Counted from the first letter of the stretch, positions 1 through 7,514 are shown. The stretch is 51,359 nt of DNA from Sphingomonadales bacterium 39-57-19 (GCA_002282385.1 NCJG01000013.1:1-51359), one strand, 5' to 3'. Numbers and translations: made by a program. Notes: generated from the sequence alone by a model not told the origin.

Positions 1-1
1 T

Positions 2-577
2 CCCAATGAAGGGCAAAATGTCGGCGCTATTGCGATCAGCAGCGGCACGATCAGCGCAGCGCAATTTGCCGCGTTGCGCGGGCTGCCAGCAATTGCCTTA
101 AGCGCGGGACAGAACAGTGCTGGCCCCGATTTGGAGAACGCGCAATCCCCCGCCATCGCCGCAAAAAGTGTCGAACTGGTCCGCGCCTTGGATGTCGCAT
201 CACAGGGCGGTCGGATGCTTCCAGCTGGCTTAGCGCTGAACATTAATTTCCCCAATGAAGCGAAGGGAACGAAATTCTGCGCGTCGAAAATAGGCACCTA
301 TAACGCCTATGCCCTCAGCTTTTCCGAAAATATGGCAGCAAGCGCATCGCCAGAAATGAAGGAAATGGCCAAGGCATATAAAATGGATATTCCAGCACTG
401 CCTGGCTTGTTACTTGGTCAAAATCCAAGCAAGCCTTCAGCCGACCAATTACAAGATGAGTCCTTTCTACACCTGACTTGTATTGCTGTATCGCCAATGC
501 AGGCAGGCTATGCCGGGGATGACCGAAATACAAAACAGCTTAGCGGAATTTTGAAAGGTTTAGCGCCCACGAAATAG
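2..577 (+). CDS. surE: SurE-like 5'/3'-nucleotidase, 3' part (5' end outside window)
   Basis: The reading frame is open from the first bases, so the start lies upstream of the window; about 191 codons remain. The visible N-terminal part contains NEGQNVG, then SSGTISAAQFAALRG and LPAIALSAG. This resembles the SurE signature, in which an N-x-G-x-N loop and an SGTVGAA-like helix shape the metal-dependent phosphatase site, followed by a conserved 'G-P-A-I-A-x-S' strand. SurE proteins are survival-linked nucleotidases; some alphaproteobacterial relatives are secreted. I cannot see the catalytic N-terminal DD motif or any signal peptide because they are off the window. The gene converges on the ars operon across about 230 bases of non-coding DNA. 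The family call is from motif resemblance only and is moderately sure. Confidence 0.6.
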   Translation, partial: PNEGQNVGAIAISSGTISAAQFAALRGLPAIALSAGQNSAGPDLENAQSPAIAAKSVELVRALDVASQGGRMLPAGLALNINFPNEAKGTKFCASKIGTYNAYALSFSENMAASASPEMKEMAKAYKMDIPALPGLLLGQNPSKPSADQLQDESFLHLTCIAVSPMQAGYAGDDRNTKQLSGILKGLAPTK

Positions 578-624
578 AGTTGCTTTCCGTCTTTCGGATT
601 TGTGAAGTCTAATAACCAAAACCT

Positions 625-644
625 GACCGTCCGTTCCTGGCCCA
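625..644 (+). repeat. Intergenic repeat motif, copy A
   Basis: This 20-base stretch in the gap between the SurE-like gene and aqpS matches copy C at 6874-6893 at 17 of 20 positions. The shared core reads GACCGTCCG-YTC-YY-GGCCCA. The match to copy B at 3001-3020 is weaker. The rest of the gap (578-807) holds no gene or clear terminator that I can see. Further degenerate TCCGC/GTCCGCC words follow up to about 770, suggesting decayed repeat DNA. Confidence 0.4.
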
Positions 645-807
645 TTTTTGGTAATCATGCCGACACAAAGCTGACCTCCGCTTGGGCAGCCTTCAGGCGT
701 CCGCCAACGCTCTCGGAACGACCTCAATTGGGCGGAATGCTGTCTGTCCGGTAATGTATTCTAGGCTTTGTATAGAGGACACCGATCAATCGCATGAGCA
801 ATTTTCT

Positions 808-1458
808 TCAATCGTCAAACAAGAACCTGCTAAGTGCCGCAGCCATAGCTGCTCCTAAAAGCTGAGCGAGGACAAACGGGGGGACATCTTGTGGGGCAAT
901 CCCAGCGAAGGTGTCGGACAGGCTGCGTGCAATCGTAATGGCAGGATTCGCAAAGCTAGTAGATGAGGTGAACCAGTAGGCAGCGGTGATGTAGAGCGCG
1001 ACAGTTGCAGGCACCCAATTTGGTCGGTGCCGGACGGTGCCGAGGATAGTCAAAATCAATCCAAATGTGGCAATTGCTTCGCCTACCCACTGCCCAAGTC
1101 CCGTTCGTGCTTTGGCCGACATTTGGAGTATTGGAAGGTCGAACATTAGGTGGGCAGCCAATGCGCCGAGGATGCCGAAGACGACTTGCGCCACAATATA
1201 AACTGTGGCGACACGCCATGTTAGGTCCCCCCGCGATGCAGAAACCAAACTTACGGCGGGGTTGAAATGCGCGCCCGAGATCGGCCCCAGCATTGCAATC
1301 AGCACATACAATATTGCTCCCGTGGCTAGGGTATTGCCCAACAGTGCGATGGCGTTGTTCCCTTGCGAAAGGTTCGTTGCCATGATGCCCGAGCCGATCA
1401 CACAGGCAAATAGGAAGAAAGAGCCGATGCCTTCAGCCACCACAGCGCGCATATTCAT
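808..1458 (-). CDS. aqpS: Aquaporin/MIP family channel of the ars operon (AqpS-like)
   Basis: A 216-residue membrane channel. Both half-helix signature motifs are visible: GAHFNPAVSL in the first half and SFANPAITIARS in the second, so both NPA boxes are intact. Six hydrophobic segments fit the major intrinsic protein fold. The gene is last in arsR-arsI-arsC-aqpS and its start overlaps the arsC stop by 4 bases (ATGA), indicating translational coupling. Aquaglyceroporins in ars operons, described as AqpS in Sinorhizobium, let arsenite formed by ArsC leave the cell down its gradient. No ArsB or Acr3 pump gene is visible in the operon, so this channel is the only As(III) exit it encodes. Substrate selectivity (water, glycerol or arsenite) cannot be read from sequence alone. 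The family is sure; the arsenite role is inferred from context. Confidence 0.82.
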   Translation of the reverse strand: MNMRAVVAEGIGSFFLFACVIGSGIMATNLSQGNNAIALLGNTLATGAILYVLIAMLGPISGAHFNPAVSLVSASRGDLTWRVATVYIVAQVVFGILGALAAHLMFDLPILQMSAKARTGLGQWVGEAIATFGLILTILGTVRHRPNWVPATVALYITAAYWFTSSTSFANPAITIARSLSDTFAGIAPQDVPPFVLAQLLGAAMAAALSRFLFDD

Positions 1459-1949
1459 GCCGCACCCTCCATTCTGCCTATCGCGGCCAAAGCGGCCCGC
1501 AGTTCAGCAGGTTCCATCGTGTCGAATGGTAACGCCAGTAAAGCCCGCACACGCAGTTCCAGTAGACGCCATGTTTCGTCAAAGGCTCCGTCTATTTCTG
1601 CATCACTTCCGGTGACGTCTGCGGGGTCGGGCAAGCCCCAATGTCCGCGAATAGGCGCGCCGATAAATAGTGGGCAGGCTTCCCCCGCCGCGTTACCGCA
1701 GACTGTGATAGCAATGTCGATGGCAGGCGCACTTGGGGCTGCAAATTCGTCCCAGCTCTTAGACCGGAAAGCCGATGGGTCTATGCCCTTGACCGCCAGC
1801 CGCCGAAGCGCACCCGGATGCGGTACACCCTTTGGCTCGCTACCCGCGCTATAAGCAATGATGCGACCAGCGCCGAGCTGGTTGAGGATCGCCTCGGCCA
1901 ATACACTACGTGCCGAATTTCCGGTGCACAGCACCAATATGGTCTTCAT
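1455..1949 (-). CDS. arsC: Arsenate reductase, low-molecular-weight phosphatase type
   Basis: A 164-residue protein opening with VLCTGNSARS, the C-x-G-N-S-x-R-S P-loop of the LMW protein tyrosine phosphatase/thioredoxin-type ArsC family; the cysteine at residue 8 is the nucleophile. Further cysteines (in TVCGNAAGEACPLF, around residues 84-93) are placed as the resolving cysteines of such enzymes, and GLPDP follows as in family members. It reduces As(V) to As(III) in the cytosol. It sits 15 bases after the arsI-like stop and overlaps the aqpS start by 4 bases. A plain tyrosine phosphatase is possible in principle, but the operon and the second cysteine pair favour arsenate reduction. Confidence 0.9.
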   Translation of the reverse strand: MKTILVLCTGNSARSVLAEAILNQLGAGRIIAYSAGSEPKGVPHPGALRRLAVKGIDPSAFRSKSWDEFAAPSAPAIDIAITVCGNAAGEACPLFIGAPIRGHWGLPDPADVTGSDAEIDGAFDETWRLLELRVRALLALPFDTMEPAELRAALAAIGRMEGAA

Positions 1950-1964
1950 GTCCCCAAAAACCTG

Positions 1965-2444
1965 TCAACAACAGGCAGCTTTTGGTGCAGTAGTAGGCGC
2001 AAGCGATGGCGCGCAGCATTGCCCCTCAGCGGCGTTGTTGGATTCAAGCTTCGACAATTCGGGGCTATCGCCGTAAACTGTCGCCTCGCCATTGGTGAAA
2101 AAGGCTTCCCAGACGACGCCGTCGGGATCGGCAATCCAGCTCTTCTCTGATTTCGCATAGCAGCAGGTCGTCTGCCCTTCTTCAAGCACCGGACCATCCG
2201 CCGCTTTAAGACGGCTATACACTTCGGCAAGCTCGTCGCCGTTCTCCACTTGAATGCCCAGATGCTCGATCCCCTTGCTGGCGTGATCGCCTGATGAAAT
2301 CGCAAAATTGACGCGGGGATCGTCAAGCATCCATTTGGCATAGTCGTCCTTTACGACGGTTGGCTTGGCGGCAAACAGTGTCGAGTAAAAACCTATGGAT
2401 TGGTGAAGGTCGGTGACGCCAACATGGACATGTAACCGCTTCAT
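1965..2444 (-). CDS. arsI: ArsI/CadI-family glyoxalase-fold metalloprotein
   Basis: A 159-residue vicinal-oxygen-chelate (glyoxalase I fold) protein. It opens with MKRLHVHVGVTDL, has GIEHLGIQVE in the middle, and shows TTCCYAKSEKSW with a vicinal Cys-Cys pair, the hallmark of ArsI and CadI. A cysteine-rich tail (QCCAP ... ACC) ends the protein. ArsI is a non-haem iron dioxygenase that splits the C-As bond of trivalent methyl- or aryl-arsenicals to give arsenite. CadI is a cadmium-induced relative of less defined function. Its ATG overlaps the arsR stop by 4 bases and arsC follows after 15 bases. The ars context favours an organoarsenical or metalloid role. The exact substrate is an inference. 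Confidence 0.82.
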   Translation of the reverse strand: MKRLHVHVGVTDLHQSIGFYSTLFAAKPTVVKDDYAKWMLDDPRVNFAISSGDHASKGIEHLGIQVENGDELAEVYSRLKAADGPVLEEGQTTCCYAKSEKSWIADPDGVVWEAFFTNGEATVYGDSPELSKLESNNAAEGQCCAPSLAPTTAPKAACC

Positions 2445-2782
2445 GCAGATTTCCTCTCAATTGTTGGAGCTTCACAGCCAACGTCATTGCCGCAATCAGC
2501 ACCAGCGCAGCAATTTTCCATCAGATAGCCCACAAGTGCATTCATTTCCGCGTAGTTGGCTCTGTAAATGAGCGAACGATGCCTCCGTTCCTGACTGATA
2601 AGTCCCACGCGATTCAGTTGGGCCAAATGGAAAGAAAGCGAGGAATTGGGGACGCCAAGTGCATCGGCGATGGCCCCAGCTGCCATTCCTTGTTCGCCAG
2701 CCTGCACCAGCAAGCGGAACACCGCTAGGCGATGTTCCTGAGCCAAGGCGCTCAGCGCTTCGATTGCAGCAACAGCTTGCAT
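2441..2782 (-). CDS. arsR: ArsR-family metalloregulatory repressor
   Basis: A 113-residue winged-helix regulator. The HTH shows as MAAGAIADALGVPNSSLSFH followed by LAQLNRVGLI and the wing RRHRSLIYRAN. Cysteines cluster near the C terminus (ENCCAGADCGNDVGC, from about residue 90), which is where several non-E. coli-type ArsR proteins bind As(III), unlike the CVC in the DNA-recognition helix of the E. coli type. I place the start at the ATG ending at 2782 because AAGGAA lies 6 bases upstream; an in-frame TTG two codons earlier has no better site. First gene of the ars operon; it presumably represses its own promoter and releases it on binding arsenite. Family call is firm. Confidence 0.9.
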   Translation of the reverse strand: MQAVAAIEALSALAQEHRLAVFRLLVQAGEQGMAAGAIADALGVPNSSLSFHLAQLNRVGLISQERRHRSLIYRANYAEMNALVGYLMENCCAGADCGNDVGCEAPTIERKSA

Positions 2783-2857
2783 GTTCAATTCCTTGCTTCC
2801 ATCTAAGTCGAAATGACAGCTTCATTAGCGCTAGTCAACTTCAATTCGAAAGAAGTC
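2783..2857 (-). promoter_or_regulatory. Probable ars operon promoter/operator region
   Basis: On the minus strand a TTGACT hexamer (2831-2836) could serve as -35, but I see no good -10 at the right distance. An imperfect inverted repeat, ACTTC (2838-2842) and GAAGT (2852-2856) around TTCGAA, overlaps the -35 side and could be the ArsR operator. AAGGAA just before 2782 is the ribosome site. This is a placement by position and weak symmetry only. Confidence 0.35.
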
Positions 2858-3239
2858 AAAACGATCCAAACCGAAGCTGCGTTAAGGTGCAGCGGTTATA
2901 AGCAACCAGCGGGTATCGGAGGCATCTCAGGAAGTATCTTACGACTGCAATTGGGTCGTATCCAGACAGACCACTTTGCGTGCCCGTCGATCCGAAAGCA
3001 GGCAGTCCGCCCTCGGCCCAATTGCCGTTAGCCATTTTGGGAAATCAAAGGCTACCGACAAAAATATCAAAAGCTGTCTTTTGTAAGTTTTCTTGGTGCT
3101 TTTTAACTGTTGCGAAATGCAAAGCGAAGGAGCTGGCACCAAAGTGGCTTGGGGTAACGCATATTCCGCTTAAACCGTTGTCTGATTTTCCGTGTCGGGA
3201 CGATGGCGACCTGACGGTAAACACTTATAATTGCAGTCA
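2858..3239. other. Gene-free gap between ars operon and glycosyltransferase cluster
   Basis: About 380 bases without a convincing gene. The short open frames have no family look and no ribosome sites. It contains copy B of the intergenic repeat (3001-3020). An AT-rich stretch follows at about 3055-3115. A segment near 2950 (CAATTGGGTCG...CAGACAGACC) weakly resembles one near 728-752 in the first gap. No clear terminator for the glycosyltransferase operon is visible. Confidence 0.5.
3001..3020 (+). repeat. Intergenic repeat motif, copy B
   Basis: This segment contains GTCCGCCCTCGGCCCA and matches copy C (6874-6893) at 17 of 20 positions. It lies in the gap downstream of the glycosyltransferase cluster, in the same orientation as copies A and C. 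Confidence 0.4.
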
Positions 3240-4415
3240 TCACGCTGCCTCCTTCTTTTCTGAAATTGCTTGTGCGTAAGTCGCGAACAGTGCTGCGAAA
3301 TGATCACCAAGCGTTCGCGCAGTTGCGGCCGCCCGGTGTGCGGCAGACTGAAGCTGATCCCCGTCGCGATCGAGAAGACGCATAATTGCATCCGCGGCGG
3401 CCTGCGCATTTCCGGGCGTATAGGTTTCGCTAAAATCGGGATGCGCGATATCTGCGACCGCACCTCCATTAGGAACTATCAATGGCAGGCCAGATGCTAA
3501 GGCCTCTGACGCAACGAGCCCGAATGTTTCTGCGGATGAACCATGGACGAGTGCATCGCAGCTTGCCATTATAGTGGCCAGCGCCGTCCGATTACGAACA
3601 GGTTCCAGCAACTGGATATGCGGGTTGCCGCTCACATGTTCAATCACCGAAGCCTGCTGGTGACCATTGCCGATGAGAACCAACCCTACAGGCCGTTTCG
3701 CAGCTACACGGACGACAGCGTCTATAACACAAGGCCAGCGCTTTTCCGGAGTATGCCTGCCGATCCCCAACAACAAAGTCGCCGTATCCGGTAAATCACA
3801 GCGCGCTAACAGGTCTCGCCGAACAGACATGTGCCTTCGCGCTGGAGAGAAAACGCCCGCATCGACGCCCATCGGGATGTTGACCGCACCCCGTATGCCG
3901 CCACCCGTTAACCTCTTTTGAAGACTTGGCGACGCGCATATGGTGAAATCAAAGCTGTTGCACATGCGCCTGAGATAGCGCCAGAACCATTCAAATTGCC
4001 GATCGATGACATCGCGCGGTGCAACGCCGTCAAACCAGCGATATGCCCATGCCGAGAGCGGGTCATGGTGCATGAACATCGACCGAAGTGCTTGGCCTTG
4101 CCAGCTTTTTGCAACCCACGCACCACGCCACGGGGAGGATGCCTCCAATACATCGGGTTGCTCGGCGTCCAATATGGCGTGGACCGGAGCTGCGTCCCAG
4201 AACATGCCATATTTCTTATCAAATGGCAGCGAGGGGGCTTTAACATAAATGATCCGGCACCCGTTTTCATATTCGACAACTTCGTCCCTGTTGCCAGGCG
4301 CAATCACAATTATCTGGTGTCCAAGCCGGGCGCCGATTGCGAGCTTAGCGTGAATATAGGTGCGCACTCCGCCACCTTCAGGGGCATAAAACTCGCACAC
4401 ATCGACGATCTTCAC
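3240..4415 (-). CDS. Glycosyltransferase family 4 (GT-B fold)
   Basis: A 391-residue retaining-type glycosyltransferase. The N-terminal acceptor domain begins with FYAPEGGGVRTY, the glycine-rich loop typical of GT4 enzymes. The C-terminal donor domain has LLLGIGRHTPEKRW (R and K that hold the donor phosphates) and SSAETFGLVASEAL, the E-x7-E signature. There is no membrane anchor, so it should work on the cytoplasmic face with a nucleotide-sugar donor. It is the last gene of a four-gene leftward operon and its ATG overlaps the DUF2141 stop by 4 bases. The sugar and acceptor cannot be told from sequence. Glycolipid or envelope polysaccharide decoration is the likeliest use. Confidence 0.88.
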   Translation of the reverse strand: MKIVDVCEFYAPEGGGVRTYIHAKLAIGARLGHQIIVIAPGNRDEVVEYENGCRIIYVKAPSLPFDKKYGMFWDAAPVHAILDAEQPDVLEASSPWRGAWVAKSWQGQALRSMFMHHDPLSAWAYRWFDGVAPRDVIDRQFEWFWRYLRRMCNSFDFTICASPSLQKRLTGGGIRGAVNIPMGVDAGVFSPARRHMSVRRDLLARCDLPDTATLLLGIGRHTPEKRWPCVIDAVVRVAAKRPVGLVLIGNGHQQASVIEHVSGNPHIQLLEPVRNRTALATIMASCDALVHGSSAETFGLVASEALASGLPLIVPNGGAVADIAHPDFSETYTPGNAQAAADAIMRLLDRDGDQLQSAAHRAAATARTLGDHFAALFATYAQAISEKKEAA

Positions 4416-4960
4416 GGTTTTCCCTCCGCGGCCGAGCCTTTGATTGGGCCAACGCCAAATCCTTGCCGATAATTCATGACTATCGAAATTGATCGCACAC
4501 CAGATCCGACGGTAAGTCCCGCTACTTTTGCCCGGGGCTTGCGAAAGCCGAGTTTAGGATTATTGGCAAAACCTACACCATCGCCTGATAAACCGAATTT
4601 ACCGTTTTCATCTCGATCGTGCAGCAGAACCAAGGCATAGTTTCCAGGGCCAGGCGCGCGAATACACATCGTCACAGATCCCATATTTGGCGTGGTCATC
4701 GGCACGCGCCGAAAGGGTTTGCCTGCCGCGATCAAAATCTTGTCACTTTGCAGAAAATCTGAATCATTTTCAGGGTATAATTCGAGGATGAGTTTACCTC
4801 GGCGGTCCTTTAAGCCCAAAACATCGACCCGCACCGCAGGACCAGATTCCGACGTCCGGCAGTCAGCCTCGTTTCGCCCGCGCTCAGATTTAGGGGGAAC
4901 AACCGCGTTTGTAGGCACAGACAGCCCGATTGCCGCGAGTGCCAAGAGGTACCTCATCAT
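4412..4960 (-). CDS. DUF2141 family secreted protein
   Basis: A 182-residue protein with an N-terminal signal peptide (hydrophobic RYLLALAAIGLSV, cleavage probably near residue 20). The mature part shows GKLILELYPENDSDF, then NYALVLLHDRDENGKF and the GVGFANNPK-like loop typical of DUF2141 domains. DUF2141 is a small beta-rich, presumably periplasmic domain of unknown function. Its start and stop each overlap the neighbouring genes by 4 bases, so it is made together with two glycosyltransferases and a membrane protein. That context hints at a role in export or surface attachment of a glycan, but this is only inference. Confidence 0.82.
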   Translation of the reverse strand: MMRYLLALAAIGLSVPTNAVVPPKSERGRNEADCRTSESGPAVRVDVLGLKDRRGKLILELYPENDSDFLQSDKILIAAGKPFRRVPMTTPNMGSVTMCIRAPGPGNYALVLLHDRDENGKFGLSGDGVGFANNPKLGFRKPRAKVAGLTVGSGVRSISIVMNYRQGFGVGPIKGSAAEGKP

Positions 4961-5901
4961 GCCCTTACCTTTTCGGGAAGCGCGCCTTGGTATCGGGAGA
5001 AAAGTGCGCCGACGCCCAACATCGCCGCGACTATGAAATGCAGCGCCAACATTGCGGTCGCGGTTAGGGTTATCAGCGTGGATACTGCGCTATCATGTCC
5101 AACCAGTAACACTGCGATGACGGCAAAAAGGGCTTCTTTATTTGGCAGAAATGGCAGCCGTCCGACCAAAAGCCGGATCATGGATAAAACCAGCCAGAAA
5201 CCGAAATGTGGGCCGGGCAGAATTATATACCACAATAAGGCACATAACAGCGTGCCCGCTGACAATCGGATAATATGTACCCCAAAAATCCACCAAAGTT
5301 CGGCGCGTTCCAGTGTAAACACCCGGCGCGAAAAAAACAGAACAACGAACGACAGGACTAAAAAAATGGCTGCGGAAAGAACGGAGGCATCCGTGTATGC
5401 ACCAAGATGTAGTTGCGAGACAAAAGGGTAGGTCACGCACAGCAGAAGTAGCGCGATAAGGTTGGCCGCCAAAGCTGATAATATATTGACGTCCTTGATC
5501 GCTCCAAAAGGCGCCGAGCTTAGCTCTGTGCGCTTTCGTGCCCACAGATAAAAATAAACTTCGCCGGAATAGGATATCAGAACCTCATTGCCGATTCGTT
5601 TGGCAAGAAGGACAAAGAATCCCGAAACAGGCAACATCCATAGACGCCGAAAGATAATCCAATCGGCAACAGGCAACGCGAAATAAAGCGCCAGCAATAC
5701 AGGTAAGAACCACAAGTTTTCAGGTAATGTATCATGCAGTTGCGCGGGTTTGATCTGCCCAAGTTGCAGCACAATGGCGATCAACAGAGCCGCAGAAAGG
5801 CCGCGTGACAGCCATGTCGACCACAGGTTTTTGTCGGGCTTTAAAGTCGGCAGCTCCAAATGCGCAAATGGGGTAGCAGTGATGGTCAAGCTACCGACCA
5901 A
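4957..5901 (-). CDS. Multi-spanning membrane protein, UPF0104/MprF-N-terminal-like
   Basis: A protein of up to 314 residues with about eight hydrophobic helices and short loops. It resembles the lysylphosphatidylglycerol synthase N-terminal membrane domain family (UPF0104, AglD/MprF flippase-like), without the catalytic aminoacyl-transfer domain. Members are proposed to move lipids or lipid-linked sugars across the membrane. The start is uncertain: the farthest in-frame codon is the TTG ending at 5901, which overlaps the GT2 stop by 16 bases, and no internal methionine occurs early. It lies between the GT2 gene and DUF2141. A flippase-like role for a glycolipid made by the two transferases would fit, but is not shown by the sequence. 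Confidence 0.65.
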   Translation of the reverse strand: MVGSLTITATPFAHLELPTLKPDKNLWSTWLSRGLSAALLIAIVLQLGQIKPAQLHDTLPENLWFLPVLLALYFALPVADWIIFRRLWMLPVSGFFVLLAKRIGNEVLISYSGEVYFYLWARKRTELSSAPFGAIKDVNILSALAANLIALLLLCVTYPFVSQLHLGAYTDASVLSAAIFLVLSFVVLFFSRRVFTLERAELWWIFGVHIIRLSAGTLLCALLWYIILPGPHFGFWLVLSMIRLLVGRLPFLPNKEALFAVIAVLLVGHDSAVSTLITLTATAMLALHFIVAAMLGVGALFSRYQGALPEKVRA

Positions 5902-6704
5902 TCGCGTTCGCGAAGTACGGTGTCGCGCTGCCCCCGGGCATCAAACCGGCGCGCCAAAAACTGGTAAAAGAAATCATGCTGCCGTGACCGAGGTGTCAAA
6001 TGGTAGACGACCCGCTCCGATAAGGTCCAACGCACTTTACCGCGATCAGCGCGTCGGTCAGATGTCATACACCATAATGTGTGATGGTAGATTTGCCGCC
6101 CTAACTTCAACACGCGATGCATCAGTTCATGGTCTTTTAAAACATAAGGCCAAAGCAACGGATCATAGCTGCCTGCTGCACGCAATGCGTCTGTACGAAA
6201 CATTTGCGCAGCGCCGCTGGTATGGTTCTGATGCGGCAAGATGAACGCGGCGAGTAGACGATGTGCCATGCTGCCCAGCCCCCTGAAAAACGGTTCACGG
6301 CGCAAACAGGCGCATGCCGCCACATAGTTAGCACCCTTTGCATCAAACAAATGCGTCGCAGTCGAGAGATATTGCGGCGGGTAATATGTATCCGCGTCAC
6401 AAATCGCCGTGAATTCGGAGGCAACCGCAGCGATGCCCGTTTGCAACGCATAGACCTGCCCAGGCCGAGGCTCATGTAAAAAGGTTACTTTACCGGAACA
6501 ATCGGCCAGCTGCATGCGTGCTTTATCAATGCAGCCGTCGGTCGAGCCATTGTCGACAATGATCAAATCGAACGGGGTGGTTTGCGCAATAATCGATGCT
6601 AAAGTCCGCGGCAGAAAATCCGCTTCATTATAGACAGGTATGACAATCGACCAACGCACAAACCACCCCAGACAGCTCAGAGGTTCGTAGGTTTCATTTG
6701 CCAA
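5886..6704 (-). CDS. Glycosyltransferase family 2 (GT-A fold)
   Basis: A 272-residue GT2 enzyme. WSIVIPVYNEADFL begins the nucleotide-binding fold, IIVDNGSTDG follows, and the metal/donor DxD motif is ICDADTYYPP. The C-terminal acceptor part contains WPYVLKDHELMHRV, with a D-H-E at the place of the catalytic ED motif. No membrane helices are obvious. The farthest start is the ATG ending at 6704 but has no ribosome site. A GTG ending at 6659 sits right before RWSIVIP with GGGGTGG just upstream and may be the true start. It is the first gene of the four-gene cluster, with roughly 570 bases of gene-free DNA upstream. Confidence 0.85.
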   Translation of the reverse strand: MANETYEPLSCLGWFVRWSIVIPVYNEADFLPRTLASIIAQTTPFDLIIVDNGSTDGCIDKARMQLADCSGKVTFLHEPRPGQVYALQTGIAAVASEFTAICDADTYYPPQYLSTATHLFDAKGANYVAACACLRREPFFRGLGSMAHRLLAAFILPHQNHTSGAAQMFRTDALRAAGSYDPLLWPYVLKDHELMHRVLKLGRQIYHHTLWCMTSDRRADRGKVRWTLSERVVYHLTPRSRQHDFFYQFLARRFDARGQRDTVLRERDWSVA

Positions 6705-6873
6705 AGTACGATGTCAGAACTGCGTCAAATTTATGATGAATAAAAATGTTTTGTGTCACAAACACTGCAGCTGAGTGTTGCTCTGTTTAATTTTATTAGG
6801 ACGACGATCCTGCTGCCTTCAGCATGCCCGATCTAGAAAATGTCCTCTTTCTTCATCAGCACAAACAATAGCG

Positions 6874-6893
6874 GACCGTCCGCTCTCGGCCCA
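6874..6893 (+). repeat. Intergenic repeat motif, copy C
   Basis: GACCGTCCGCTCTCGGCCCA. It matches copy A (625-644) and copy B (3001-3020) at 17 of 20 positions each. All three copies are in gene-free gaps in the same orientation. This looks like a decayed dispersed intergenic element rather than a coding remnant, though its origin is unknown. Confidence 0.45.
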
Positions 6894-6953
6894 AAATCTG
6901 CCATGGCACCTGATCAAGGACGAGAGCGATTAAGCTTTCCGTCAAAACAGACT

Positions 6954-6967
6954 GTTCCAATTGGAAC
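6954..6967. repeat. Perfect 14-base palindrome GTTCCAATTGGAAC
   Basis: A perfect dyad, GTTC-CAATTG-GAAC, in the gene-free gap. It shares the GTTC-N6-GAAC frame with the palindrome at 7191-7204. It could be an operator for an unknown regulator, but no adjacent gene points to one. Confidence 0.5.
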
Positions 6968-7188
6968 GCTGGCGACCGGTGTTCGACACCAACGACTCTT
7001 ACCGGGCAAATGGGACTTTTGTGGCGTTTGGGATTGGCGGACCAGTCCCAAAGCATTACGGATGATCGTCGCTCATCCGTTTTTAGGAGCGAGCCGAACA
7101 CAAAGATGAGCGCAGTGCCAATCGCGTAAACCGACCATGCCCCATCCGAGGCCGACTTAAACACTGAATTTCCAACATTTTTACGCGG

Positions 7189-7206
7189 GCGTTCTAATCA
7201 GAACGC
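7189..7206. repeat. Inverted repeat GCGTTCT-AATC-AGAACGC
   Basis: Seven-base perfect arms around a 4-base loop, about 70 bases downstream of the tRNA-Gly 3' end on the minus strand. No T-run follows on that strand, so it is not a standard intrinsic terminator. Its inner part has the same GTTC-N6-GAAC form as the palindrome at 6954-6967. Confidence 0.5.
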
Positions 7207-7275
7207 TGATTAAGACGCAGGCTGCAACCCCGCTTTGGGCAGCAAAGGCGGTATCGCCTAAGTCATTGAAATCAT

Positions 7276-7350
7276 TGGAGCGGGCGAAGGGATTCGAACC
7301 CTCGACCCCAACCTTGGCAAGGTTGTGCTCTACCCCTGAGCTACGCCCGC
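7276..7350 (-). tRNA. tRNA-Gly (GCC anticodon)
   Basis: On the minus strand the acceptor stem GCGGGCG (7344-7350) pairs with CGCCCGC (7280-7286). The D-arm reads AGCTCAGGGGTAGAGC and the anticodon loop CTTGCCA carries anticodon GCC. The T-arm contains GGTTCGAATCCC. A T discriminator and an encoded CCA (7276-7278) follow. All four stems close, so the gene looks functional. It reads glycine codons GGC and GGU. Confidence 0.97.
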
Positions 7351-7514
7351 TCTGGCGGTCAGGTTCTTTAAATCCTGACGGGTGAGGCGCGCCGTTAGCA
7401 TGGGGTATATTCCCCCGCAAGCCCCAAATATCGGCTTTTTACGAAAACTGGGGTAATGCCTCTATTGTGAAACCCATCTCTTTGCCCACATAGGGACGAA
7501 ACGAATCCTGTGGA

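Larger units (their letters stand above)
6705..7275. other. Gene-free gap upstream of GT cluster and beside tRNA-Gly
   Basis: About 570 bases with no convincing gene; one 102-codon leftward frame (6856-7164) has no family resemblance or ribosome site. The region should hold the promoter of the leftward GT cluster near 6710-6800, which is AT-rich. It also contains copy C of the intergenic repeat, the 13-base palindrome GCGGACCGTCCGC (6871-6883), and two GTTC-N6-GAAC palindromes (6954-6967 and 7191-7204). No integrase or attachment duplication of the tRNA end was seen. Confidence 0.5.

Noticed and set aside
6856..7164. 102-codon minus-strand frame in the gap before tRNA-Gly
   Set aside because: No ribosome site or family resemblance, and the stretch contains repeat-like DNA. 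Treated as non-coding.
7276..7350. tRNA-Gly as an integration site of a genomic island
   Set aside because: No integrase gene and no duplicated tRNA 3' end were seen on either side.
7181..7420. 79-codon minus-strand frame
   Set aside because: It runs through the tRNA-Gly gene and cannot be a protein gene.
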